Shown here: in pieces, positions 21,242 to 32,273 of the stretch
Position numbering within the stretch: position 1 is the stretch's first letter
How the letters are laid out: the number at the start of each line of letters is the position of its first letter
Source of the DNA: Diaporthe sp. PMI_573
Taxonomy: Eukaryota; Ascomycota; Sordariomycetes; Diaporthales; Diaporthaceae
Reading direction: 5' to 3'
DNA length: 64,000 nt
Assembly (NCBI GenBank): GCA_021399435.1
Contig: JAJTUP010000020.1
Location: 992,001 to 1,056,000, forward strand
Made by a program: the position numbers and the translations under genes
The notes under the pieces: generated by a model
What the model saw: only the letters and a program-made list of their open reading frames with translations
Database searches by the model: none
Told to the model about the DNA's origin: nothing

Positions 21242-23299
21242 CTTGGTGTTGGTATGGTGGTGTGTTGGTCTTGATCGCCTGCGAGTCAATGTGGGGTTGG
21301 AGAGAACGTGGGTATGTGTGTACCTGGCTCAGAGGTAACTATGGGAATGATGCAAGAGGATGATAAAGGCAGAGAGGACAAGGGGAGAGGCGTGATGGAG
21401 GAAACGGGCAGGCGAAGATGCCAAAACAAATACTCCAATAAATTGAGAAAAACGGTTGGACCCCCCAGGACGGTGCATGTGCCTTTTTGGACCAGGCATG
21501 GACTTTCTCGTCTGGGGTGGTAGACTAATAGCGTCACCATTCCGTGCCAGCGTATGCATGTACCTTGCAGGGGGAGCTCCAACCAGGCCACCCAGAAGCT
21601 GTTGTTGACAGGGACCGGCCCACGCAACAGCTCAAGCTCCAAGCAACTTGTTTACCCCTCCCGTTTCAATCCATTACTCACTTGCATGTACAGTTGTATG
21701 TGTCTTGCCTTTCATCATGCCATGCCCAGCCTTGCAGAGCCAGCATGGACCTGCACTTGCCCTGCACTTGCACCAGATGCAGCACCACAAGTGGGACAAG
21801 GACGGCAAAGACGGGGAGGCGGGACAGTTAAGCTTTTGCTTGTGCCCAGGCACGGCTTCCCTTGTGAGACAAGACGTTGAGCCGTCATCAGTCCCGTCCG
21901 GAAGTCTATCAATCTAAAGTTCTAGGCTCTGTGCACCTCGCTCGCACCATCCACCAGCCCTGGCCTTTCTTCTCCCTCTGCAAAATGCAACCTCATTTCT
22001 CCTGGGCCTCTCACCCCGGCAGAGTGTTATCCCATTCAATGGTTCATGTCGGTTGCCCTGTCAGAATGACCACGAGGGTAACACGACGCCGACGAATGTG
22101 GCGTGCAACCTCGAGTTGCCGAGACAAGACCGAACTCCAGCGAGCACGTCCGGTTGGAGGAACAGCTCCTAGCTCTCTGCCTCCCAGACGAGCTCGACTG
22201 CCGACGCCCTGAAACAGGCCTAGCTCGTCCGAAAGGCCCTGAAGCCCTGGTCGAGCTGGTGTGCTACTATTTCCAGAGCGACAGGGCAGCGCGCCAGAGC
22301 GGAAGGGGATGTTCGGTGTAGAGGTGCGGGGGAAACAAGCGAGGCTGTCCTGGTTGTTAGATCTCAATCGGTGTGAGAGATATAGACCATCTGGTCTGAG
22401 GTTGTGTGGTCCGCGGCAACGTGTCAAGCAACCAAACAAAGCCCACGCACCTGAGCGCACCCACCTGCACCACCGTGCATGGCCAAGGCGTGACGGCCGG
22501 CCAAGACATGATTGTCGTCCAAGAACCGGTAGACCGGGAGGGACTGGTCTGGCAGTTCTGGCTGGTCTGGAGGGGGATGACACATCCCTTCGGGCTCAGC
22601 CACTGCGACCCCAATCAACCAAACAGGGACGAGTGCCGGGTGCCGTGCCGCCCAATCCAGCTCGGGGCTGGGATTACGCTTGCAAAACAGGTGGATGGGT
22701 GAAGCAACGTCTCGGTCGTCCGTCCAGCCATTGCGAGCCGTCGTTGCGGTTACAGCAGCACAAAGCAGCGTCGGGCCAAGCTCTTAGGTCCTGCGAGCAA
22801 CCGCCGAATCGCAGCGGATCTCTACCTCCAAGATCCGATCTGATAACTTCTGGGCCGCGCTATATTAGCATCATGGAGGTTTTTGGAAAAAACCTCCATC
22901 CCCATGCCCCGGCCTAACGGCCTGTCTTTGTTGCTTGTTGCTTGCTACTTGCTACTAGCCTGTCTCTCCGCTGGTGCTTGTGCTCACCCCCAATGCCTGT
23001 CTGTTTCCCCGGGGAAGCTGGCGCAGGGCCCCGCAGTGACGCCAGTCCGCCCCTCGGCGCTCACTCTCACTTCACACAAGCCTCGGCGAGTCAGCGCCCC
23101 TTCATACTAATACAGTCTGACCGTCCGGGGCTCCATCAGCGACGTCCCCCGTCCGCGCGCCGTGTGTCTGACCCGAAACCTCAAAGTCATAAGCACATGT
23201 GAAGGTTTTTCTTTTTTTTTTGAGCGTCTCAACTCAAGTCGGTCATCGCCAGGTCGCGACACACCCCCCAGGAGGAAACTCACATCACAGCTGGACAAG
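21242..23299. other. Intergenic, divergent promoters of oxalate decarboxylase and DUF1275 genes
   Basis: No gene is seen; frames up to about 218 codons lack motifs and mirror high GC. The right end has a pyrimidine-rich leader with a T run (about 23206-23222) before the DUF1275 start. Confidence 0.5.
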
Positions 23300-24258
23300 A
23301 TGAGCTCCATCAACGGATACGGCACCGCTGGGCCCGGCGGGGACCACACCCCTGCCCGCCAGAGGGCCGGCAACGATGCGCACGACGAGGAGCAACCTCT
23401 GCTCAACGGCGTGGTCGCGCAGGTAGGGAGCTCCAAGTCGCTCACCTCGCGGCTGCGCAAGGCCGCCGGCGCGGAGGTCAGGCGCGACTGGGCCGACGTC
23501 GTGCTCATCTTCTGCTACATCATCACGGGCATGCTGGACAGCTCGGCCATCTCTGACTGGGGCTCCTTCGTCTCAATGCAGACAGGTAAGTTATCACCAC
23601 AACACAATACCCGAAAAACAACAATCTCATCCGTTCGAGGGGCATCATCACTAACCCACAAAACACAGGCAACACCGTCTACATAGGCCTCGGCCTAGCC
23701 GCCCCAACAGAAAGCACCCGCTGGATCAAATCCGGCACCTCCCTTGGCTTCTTCTGCATAGGCTCCTTCTTCTTCAGCCGCTTCCACCGCCGCCTCGGCC
23801 CAAAAAAGCGCGCAACCCTCATAGCCTCCTTCACCTTACAGGCAACCCTGTGCATCATCGCCGCCTCGATCGTCACCTTCGGCCCCGGCAGCGCCAAGTC
23901 CGACAACAAGGACGCCATCACGTGGGACGTGCTCGTCCCCATTGCGCTGGTGGCCTTCCAGGCGTGCGGCCAGGCCGTCACCAGCCGCGCGCTCAAGTAC
24001 AACGCCCTCACGAGCGTCGTGCTCACCAGCATCTACTGCGACCTGTTCAGCGATGCCGAGCTGTTCCGGGCCGACAACGCCGAGCGCAACAGGAGGGTCG
24101 GCGCGCCGTCCATGTGTCTTGTCGGCGCCATCCTGGGCGGGCTGTTTGCACACTCGCGGTTCGGGATTGCTGGCGCCATGTGGGCTGCTAGTGCCTTGAA
24201 GGTGTTTATCATTATTGTCTGGCTCCTCTGGCCTGGTGAGGCGACGGAGGAGGACTGA
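23300..24258 (+). CDS. DUF1275 (YoaK-like) multi-spanning membrane protein
   Basis: Two exons (23300-23585 and 23669-24258) with a GT-AG intron containing CTAAC branch sequence give 291 aa. Residues 1-60 are a hydrophilic cytosolic-type N-terminus. After RRDWADVVLIFCYIITGMLDS comes the family hallmark FVSMQTGNTVYIGLGLA spanning the splice junction, then about five more hydrophobic helices and a final helix (KVFIIIVWLLW) before an acidic end. DUF1275 proteins are widespread membrane proteins of unknown substrate; transport is only presumed. The start gives a complete family-length protein and follows ACAAG directly before ATG. Confidence 0.9.
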
Positions 24259-24935
24259 GGTGGATTGGGGGTGTCGGGCCAGGAAGGGGAGGAGGGCGTT
24301 CTTGGTGGGTTCTCTCATCCAGGGTTGGTCGGTGTGGTGGGTTCCTCGGGCGGCGGGGCGCAAAGGCTGGTTGGTAGGGGCGACGGGGGGTGTTTCTTGA
24401 GAACGGAATGTTTGGCGATGATACCAGGGTAAAATTAACTTGACTGGGTTACGGCTGATTGCTTGCTTCCTGCTTGGGTTTGCAGTGCCATACACGCAGT
24501 GCACTTGGGACTCTTTGAGCTTGCTGTCCTCGTTTATGAGCAATGTCGCGGTCTCATTGGACAACAAGGGACCTCTTAACCTTCGCGCCTCCCAATATAC
24601 GGTGAAGTTTCCCTTGCTCTATTCCCAGACTGACCAAGGAAAGCCCACTAGTTGGCGTGGCGACTGCAATAGGAGGCTCAGCATGCTCTCCTGGGCCTAC
24701 TTGCAACCCGTACAAGAGCTGTGTACTTCCTTACAGAAATGCCACCGACGCCCACTACCGTTTTTCGCTTTCCTTTTTCACCCGTCAAGTTTCCACCGTG
24801 GCTGTGAATATTTCTCGATGTAGTACGGAAACATTGCCCGACTGAGTTGTACCATAGGGCAGCCATTCTCTTTTCTATATATAATACAAGTGTTACTCTC
24901 ACTCAGTATGCTCAACACTGCCTGCGCATACTCCA
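24259..24935. other. Intergenic between convergent genes
   Basis: Holds the 3' flanks of the DUF1275 (+) and aldo/keto reductase (-) genes. A TATATATAAT run lies near 24877. No gene is seen. Confidence 0.5.
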
Positions 24936-25894
24936 TCAGTCATTATTAACGGTCTGCACAAGCGCGCCCGCAGCATCCTGGTCCAGCCCATCGAGCAGCC
25001 TCTCGTCGTCCGCGCCCAGATCGAAGCCGAAGACGTCGCAGTTCAGCCGGATCCGGTCGGGGTTGTCGCTCTTGGGCAGCGATACCCAGCCCTTCTGCAG
25101 GCCCCATCGGATCAGAACCTGGTTGGGCGTGACGCCGTGCCTCGCTGCGATTCCCGCGAGGGTCGGGTCGTCGGCCTTTTGGTTCCTGACGATGGGGCAG
25201 TAGGCCTGCACGAGTATTCCGTTGGCGGCGCAATACTCGGCGATCTCGTGCTGCTGGTGCCATGGGTGCAGCTGTTGGGGACTCTGTTAGCTCTTCCCAG
25301 ACTTGAGCGAGGAAGGTCTCTTCGTGCAGCAGCAGCAGCAGCAGCAGCATATCAGGAAGATCAACTCACCTCAATCTGATTCACATGGGGTGGCCAGACC
25401 TCCCCGACCCCCTTCAGCCCCTCGATCTGGCCCCTCCCAAAATTACTCGTCCCAATAGCCCTGGCCCTACCCTCGCGGTACAACCTCTCGAGCGCAAGCC
25501 ACATCTCCTTCCTCTTAGCCTCGCCAACATTGGGCGAGTGAATCAGGAAGCAGTCGACATACCCGCCACTGCCACCAATCTTCTCGACGCTCTCGAGGCA
25601 CGCCGCGTAGGTAGCATCGGGCGTGTCCCCCGGCGTCAGGACCTTGGTGGTGACGAATACGTCCCCCCTCTCCAGGCCCGACTGCCGGATGGCCTCGCCG
25701 ACCTCTGCCTCGTTCTGATAGTACTGCGCCGTGTCGATGTGGCGGTAGCCAGCCTGCAGGGCCGTGAGGCAGGACCTCAGGGTCAGCTCCGGCGGGGAGA
25801 GGTAGGTCCCGAAGCCGAGCTGGGGCACGCGGGTGCTTGTGGTGGAGTTTAGGATGGGGAGGGCGTCGGTGATGGATCGACTTGTTGGAGCCAT
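24936..25894 (-). CDS. Aldo/keto reductase
   Basis: NAD(P)H-dependent reductase of aldehydes and ketones, soluble TIM barrel. Two exons (25894-25370 and 25271-24936) with a 98-nt intron give 286 aa. The catalytic tetrad is visible with normal spacing: D54 and Y59 in HIDTAQYY, K84 in VTTKV and H119 in FLIHSP. The cofactor-binding C-terminal part carries LPKSDNPDRI. Length and motifs match the short 2,5-diketogluconate/prostaglandin F-type reductases. The intron contains a (CTG)n run. It is divergent from the A-T-R gene across 866 bp, so the two could be co-regulated and the reductase could act on the aldehyde that enzyme releases; that link is inference. Confidence 0.93.
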
Positions 25895-26760
25895 TTTGTG
25901 TGTGTGGTGGTTTTCAATCACCGTTTTAGTGTGAGCGGGTAAGGCGCGTACCTGCGCGATGTGAGGGTGAGGGGTGAGGGTGCAGGTGTTGGAATGGTTG
26001 AGCAGGCGAGTGAACGACAAGCCCAGCTACGGTACTACTGTAGGCCAAGGGAGAGCAGATACGGACATGCACTCATGCGGAAGGAACACATGTTGACCTG
26101 GTGCCTACTCACTACTGCATGCAGGCGCAGAGAGCGTTCCTGCAGCGAATTCTAGAAGGGAGGAAGAAGGAAGGGACATCATTGCCAATTGCGGGTATGC
26201 GAATCATTGACTGGTGTGGGGTGCTGGGCGTCCTTTCCAAATGCAGAATCAAGCAGCAGAAACAGCAGCAGCGGCCGGATGACCTCATCGACTGCTTTTC
26301 AGTTCTGGACCGGCCCGTCGACAAGGGGAAAGCAGCAACAGCTCGATTGCCGCCCAAACAATGGAAGATGCCATCGTTCTTAGTGGCTGACCATATCTGC
26401 CACCGATATAAACCAAGCTAAGATAGCCCCGACACCGTCTCAAAGTCCCGAGGTCTAGACGCCCATCGGCCTTGGATCTCACAATGCACCCTGAGCTTGG
26501 GGAGATCCGGGGGTTACCTCTCTCCTCATGCTTCAAGACTGCTGACTGTTACGTCTGACTTGAAGCCATTGTCCATCGTGAAAAGGTTCAGGTAGGCTTG
26601 GAAGAAAGAAAGGGCAGCACACGCGTGGATGGCAATGTCGTGGCACACCGAAGACACACAGTATCCATGACATAGCGCCGTGACCTTCATTGCTACCGTA
26701 CCCGAACGAACACGGCGACGTACGACACCCCACGCCCGCAATTCCCAGCGAGAAGGGTGC
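25895..26760. promoter_or_regulatory. Shared divergent promoter region
   Basis: The 866 bp between the aldo/keto reductase (-) and the A-T-R gene (+) holds no gene and must carry the start regions of both. No specific factor site is claimed. Confidence 0.45.
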
Positions 26761-29700
26761 ATGCCAATGTCCAAGAAGGTGCGCTTCAACGTCCATGCTT
26801 GGAGTCACGATACAGCACCCGCGAGCATGGCACAGGTCGATACGGGCCTCAACTACTTCACCTGCACCCTGGGCGAGGCCGCAACATGGAATGCAGACCA
26901 CCCTCACCCCTTTCACACCGTGAACCACCTCATCGATGAACAGGCAGAGGACCTAAGACAAAGACCTGCCGTCAACTTTCCAGGAGGATGCTTTGCCGAA
27001 GACGGGAGGGAGATCAAGTCTGGTGGGTAATCTCCCACATTCTCGATGATCTTAACCAAGTTGGAGGATCTCCCACCTAATGCAGAAGCCTCCTGCTTAC
27101 CCTCTCACCCTAGATTTCACCTATCGCGAACTCAGGGCATACTCCCTGGCCACAGCAGCACGTCTACGCCGGAGACTCCAGGTCTCAGATCGAAATGCTT
27201 CTGGCACGGTTGGCCTGCTCTGCTCGAGCACCCCAGAGTTCATCCTGACCTGGCTGGGCCTCATGCGATTGGGCATATCCGTCATGCTCCTGGCGTACGT
27301 GACATGTACTCATCCCACCACGGCACACCACTAATTGTTGCAGTCCCCAGCTAGAGCGCACCGCTATCAGGCATTTGTGTTCAACCTGCAATGCCTCGGT
27401 GGTCTTTGCCGACGCCAGGAACTACGACAGGGTCAAGGGCCTGAAGGATGGCAGCCTCGCCATCAATATCAGCAACATACTCTACAACCTGAAGCCCGAG
27501 AAGAGCCAGATCAACATAATCTCGCATTCCAAGCCCCAAGACATAGCTTACCTCTTCCACACCTCAGGCACCTCTTCTGGCCTTCCAAAGCCCATACCAC
27601 AGTCCCATTACGCCGCTGTTGGGGTGCTCCCCCGTCTTCCTGGCGGCGGCAGCGCAGCCACTTTCTCCACAACGCCCTTATATCACGGCGGTATCGCTGA
27701 CTGCTTCCGGGCATGGACAAGTGGCGCCACCATCCACCTATTTCCTGGCACTAAGCCCATCACAGCCGCTAATGTTCAACGAGCTGTCGACCTCTCGAAT
27801 ACGTACCTCGCAGCTGCGTGCCCGGTCAAATACTTCACCAGCGTTCCATACATCATTCAGATGTTAGGAGGTGATCCGGCTGACAGTCAGGATGAGTCGG
27901 GTCTGCGGCTTCTGCAAGGAATGGACCTTGTTGGTGTGGGAGGAGCCGCTCTGCCGGCGTCTGTTGGCGAATACCTCGCCTCTAGAGACGTGAAACTCGT
28001 CTCCCGCTACGGCAGCGCAGAATGTGGCTTTCTGCTTTCATCGCACCGAAACTACAGCACTGACCGCGAGTGGTTCCTACCTCCGTGCTGATTCGTATTT
28101 GCAGCCCGACTATTACGATTTTGAGCCTCAAGCAGGAGAAGGCGGCGAACCATCCCTGTTTGAGTTTATCGTGAAGCCCAAATGGCCACACCGTGGCAAG
28201 ACGAATCGCCCCGATGGTTCCTTTGCCACGTCGGATTTGTTCGAGCGGCACCCAACAATCAGGGACGCATGGCGCTATCACAGTCGGGCAGACGCGCAAA
28301 TCACGCTTCTCAATGGGAAAAAGTTCGACCCAGCTCCAGTGGAAGGCGAGCTACTCGCGTCAGAGGTGGGAAAGCGTGTTTTGGGCGACGTCATGATTTT
28401 TGGAACTGGCCGGGAAATGCCTGGGGTTTTGCTCTTCCCCAGGACTGGCTCCGCCAGTGGTGACGAGGTCATTGGACAGTTGTGGCCAACTATCGAACAG
28501 ATGAACGAGGAGACACAGAGCCATGCACGACTGGCCAAAAGAAGCATGGTCGTCGTTCAAAGGAAAGGTGGCGAGATACCGCAGCTCCCGAAGAGTAGTA
28601 AAGGTACTATTCTGAGGGGACAGGCCGAGAAGATGTTCGCAGACGAAATCGAGCGGGCCGTCGACCATAGTCCAGAGCCGAATGGTAAGAGGGTAAGGAT
28701 ACCCGACAACAAAGTTATTGATGAGTTGGGTCTCCTTTTCGACGACATTGTGGGCAGACATATCGACCCTCAAGCCGACCTCTTCGCGCAGGGCGTCGAC
28801 TCCCTCGCCTGTTCACACATTCGGAAGTCCATATCCAGGGCATTCTTTCCTGACTCCGATATAACGTTGCCGCTGAACGTTATTTATGGCCAAGGCTCGA
28901 TAGAACGTTTATCAAAGTACATTCTACGGTGTCGAGTGTCCGGAGCGGCGGTCCTGAATGGCTTGAGTGAGGAGGACCCAGACGAGCAGCTCATGTTGGA
29001 CCTAGTGGAGCAGTATCGGCGGGAGATACATGCGCCCGTGGGCTCTTTCGACCACCAGAAGGACCGTGTGGTCGTTTTGACAGGGGCGACCGGTGCTCTG
29101 GGAGCCCATATCCTGGATATCCTACTCCAGGATTCGAATGTCTCGCGGGTCTACTGTCTCGTGCGAGCTGAAGGTCCAGACCAAGCAAGGGACAGGATAC
29201 TAAAGTCACTTCGCTCCCGCAACCTAGCATTGCCCTCGAACGAGAACGGCGCTGACTCAAAGCTGGTCTCACTCCCATGCAGTCTCCAAGACGACAAACT
29301 CGGCCTATCAGGCTCTGAATGGGAGAGAATAGCCGGCGAGGCAACACTGATGATCCACTCGGCGTGGTCCGTAAACTTTAGCCTCAAGCTCAGATCCTTC
29401 CAGGACCACCTCCATGGCCTGGTCAACCTCTTGGAGCTGCGCAACGCCACGCGCAGCTCCGCGGCGCGGTTCATCTTCATCTCATCCACCGCATCCGTGA
29501 TCTCCGCGGCCAAGGGCGACCGCCCAATCCGCGAGATTCTCAGCTCCGACCCGGAGGATGCCTCGCCCCTGGGCTACTCGCGGTCGAAGTGGGTGGCGGA
29601 GAACATCCTCGCCTCAGCTAGGGTGAGCGGCAGCTTCGCGACACCAATATCATCGAGCACGTCGGGTCTCCGCTCACCCGGCACAGCAGAGGAGAGGACG

Positions 29701-30362
29701 CCCATAATCATCATACGCGTCGGCCAGCTCTGCGGCAACTCCAGGACGGGCGCGTGGAACGCGACGGAGGCTTTCCCCATCATGCTCTCTTCCGCGCGCG
29801 TATCGGGTTGCCTGCCAGACCTGCGCGGCGAGGCCCTCAGCTGGCTGCCCGTCGACGTCGCCGCCCGCTCCGTGCTGGAGATCGCGACGGCACCCCCGGA
29901 CCCGCCGGACCCGCCCCGCGCCCCCGGCCAGCGGTACTCGCAGTCCCGCTCGCAGCACCTGCACAAGACGCCTGTGTACCATGTTGCCAACCCACACCAG
30001 GACCCGGAGTGGAGCGACATGCTGGGCTGGATCTGCGGCGGCGATGGTAGCAATAGCAATGGGGACCAGGACAACGGCGGCGACGGCGGCGGCACAGGTG
30101 TGGTGAGCGTCGTCCCCGCGGCGGAGTGGATCGAGCGGCTCGAGCGGGCGCTGGAGACGCGGGATCACCCCGCGCGGGCGCTCCTGCACCTCTGGAAGGC
30201 GGCGTATGGCGGCAGGCGCGGTAGTTTGGGGTCGGGGAGGGGTCGGCGGCGCGGTTCGATACGCGGCGGACGGAGAGGGTGTCGGGGACTATGAGGGATG
30301 TGAGGCCTTTGGGCCGGGAGGATGTGATGAGGATGTGGCTGTGGATAGAGGGGAATGTTTAG
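26761..30362 (+). pseudogene. NRPS-like adenylation-thiolation-reductase (A-T-R), two apparent frameshifts
   Basis: Would activate a carboxylic acid as an adenylate, load it on a carrier and release it by NADPH reduction as an aldehyde. Exons: 26761-27022, 27114-27294, 27344 onward; both introns are GT-AG and in phase. The adenylation domain has FHTSGTSSGLPKPIPQSHYA and SRYGSAECGFLLSSHR. The carrier has QGVDSLACSHI. The reductase has VVLTGATGALGAHILD and YSRSKW. One extra T at 28074-28075 shifts frame between REW and SYLRADSYLQ, which belong together in the family. A second shift near 30205-30250 separates LLHLWKAAYG from a family-like C-terminus (RFDTRRTERVSGTMRDVRPL, stop at 30360-30362). 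No splice combination repairs the first. Either a recent pseudogene or sequence indels. The start is uncertain; ATG at 26827 is an alternative. Confidence 0.8.
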
Positions 30363-30825
30363 GATTTGTACCGGGGGTATTGCATGGATACACTATATAC
30401 GCGTGAATATATTTGGATTGTGGTTTGGATTTGTTTGGGCTTTGTTTTTGGGTTGAAATGGGTACTTGAGTGATGGTGTGCATGCTATTTCACCTTGTTA
30501 GGGTCAGTTCTCCCTTCTTTCCTTTTGTTCATCTCTCCTTGCGTTTGTTCTTCTGGCATGTTGAGAATGGGCTTAGAGTGTGCTGTAATTACAACGGAAC
30601 TGGGAAGGTCTCCAGTTCCTTCTGTTGTTTGGAATCTGGTCGTGGTCCTGGAAAGCGTCCAGATTTGAGGGGAGGGGATATCCGGCGTGTGGCCATGGAA
30701 CGGTGGAAGGGAACCGTAAGGGTTGGAGGGACGTGATGCATTGCACCCAATGGACATGTTGTATATCAGATGGCTAAACGCGCGGTTTTTGATTCACACA
30801 TAAACAGTCCGATTAGACTTGAAAG
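30363..30825. other. Intergenic
   Basis: 3' flank of the A-T-R gene and promoter of the secreted-protein gene. No gene is seen. Confidence 0.5.
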
Positions 30826-31551
30826 ATGAAGTTTCTGTCATTGCTGCAAGTCGCCATCCCGGCCCTCTTGGGAATGGCCTCCGCCAATTCTCTCGTTTTC
30901 TACAGCGCCGGCGATTACTGTTGGTACTGGCCCAACACCGATGTAAGCAAAAGACCAATCAATTGAGAAAACCCCGTGATTCTTCTTCTATGCTCGTTCT
31001 CACCAACCCTCAGCATGTCGGTTGCTACGACGCTGACGAGCACTTCTGCTGCCGCTCGTCCGCCCCTTTCTGCAACGCGGGCGCCCTGATGGACAGCGAC
31101 GGCATCACCCACACCACCTACCTCACCAACGGGACCGACTGCGACCCCCACGAGGAGCCGAGGAACTACAAGCGGTGCACCTCGTCCGGCAACTGTTGCA
31201 TGTACCTTGATCTGGACCGGGGCGGTGGCAGATGCTCAGCGTTCTGGTGAGAGTGTTCAATTTCAAGTTCCCATTCTTCTCACATTTTAACTTTGCTGCT
31301 GCTAACTTTTGTGTAAACTTACAAAAAGGCATTTTGGCGAGCCGAGTCCTGACCCGAATAACCCACCAATGCCTCCCGCGGGGGATGGACCGTGCCGTGA
31401 GCCGGACTTTCTGGTCTACACTGGTCATGATGGCACAGCCCAGAAGATACTTATACCGGATGGAGAGTTTGAGCAGGTGATGGAGATGTATTCTAGGAGG
31501 GACTACAATGCTCTGGGCCGGTATGAGACACTGGAAGGTGGTGGGGGTTAA
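30826..31551 (+). CDS. Small secreted cysteine-rich protein, 190 aa
   Basis: Three exons (30826-30942, 31014-31246, 31329-31551) joined by GT-AG introns in phase. A signal peptide (MKFLSLLQVAIPALLGMASA) precedes a mature part with 11 cysteines, including two CC pairs (HFCCRS and NCCMY) and spacing suggesting several disulphides. The last exon is Pro-rich, then acidic, ending in Gly residues. No known domain is recognised. Small size, secretion signal and cysteine content fit an apoplastic effector-like or cell-surface protein; that is inference from composition only. Confidence 0.85.
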
Positions 31552-31637
31552 CAAGTGACGTTGTCCGGGCCGAGTGATGGATATTAATACGAAAATCCTC
31601 AGCAATGGTTGCAAGTGAATGTAGCAGCCGATTGCTT

Positions 31638-31740
31638 CTGGTGCCATCAGGCAAACTCAAGTACAAGCAGCTCGTATGACTTGATTTCCAACGCCAGGTG
31701 GAATAATCCATTTACCACTACAGCCGAGAATCAGAGGCAC
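31638..31740 (+). repeat. Dispersed repeat, copy A
   Basis: About 100 bp aligning with 33642-33735 in the same orientation; shared blocks include AAACTCAAGTACAAG, GCCAGGTGGAAT and GAGAATCAGAGGCAC-like ends. It lies 3' of the secreted-protein gene. Confidence 0.8.
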
Positions 31741-32273
31741 GAAGTGCTTGTGAACTGATGGTGAGTGGTGTCATATCACGGACGCCAACTCTTCCGTTTT
31801 ATTTTACCCTCGTAGCATTTATCTCTTTTGTTTTCGTGCGATTGGGATGAGAGCATATAGAAATTTCCACGGGGAGGGAAAGGTCGTTGATTCATTTTGT
31901 TGATGCTTGTGGTTCACACAAGATTATCCGATTTTCTCTAAGCCACGATAGAGACACCTCTTGCAAACGGGTGGTTAACCTTGCATGCTGTTGCTCCATA
32001 CATATGGAACTTGCCATGTCGAATTCCAATCCCGCAACGCCCTGGTGTAGAAATCCTTCTTCAAACCCTGCAAACGGTCTCACAGAAACATACTCTTGGC
32101 TGTCATCGTTCGGCCTATAAACTTCCTTACCTTCTCGAACTCGAAGCCAAAAAGGCAACTTTAACCATCGAACACTCTCTGATTTCCCAAGGATGTTGCC
32201 CGAGGAACAATGCTGCCATGAGATAGAAGACAACAGGTTGTAAAACTCTATATTCCATGACTTGGAGTCCTAA

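Noticed and set aside
22044..22917. Frames of 179 and 218 codons in the oxalate decarboxylase/DUF1275 gap
   Set aside because: No domain, no consistent start, and both strands open over the same bases; typical GC-rich shadow frames.
28022..28104. Intron ending TTTGCAG to explain the A-T-R frame change
   Set aside because: Every donor either removes the conserved SAECGFLLSSHR segment or leaves the wrong phase, and the shortest candidate is only 32 nt.
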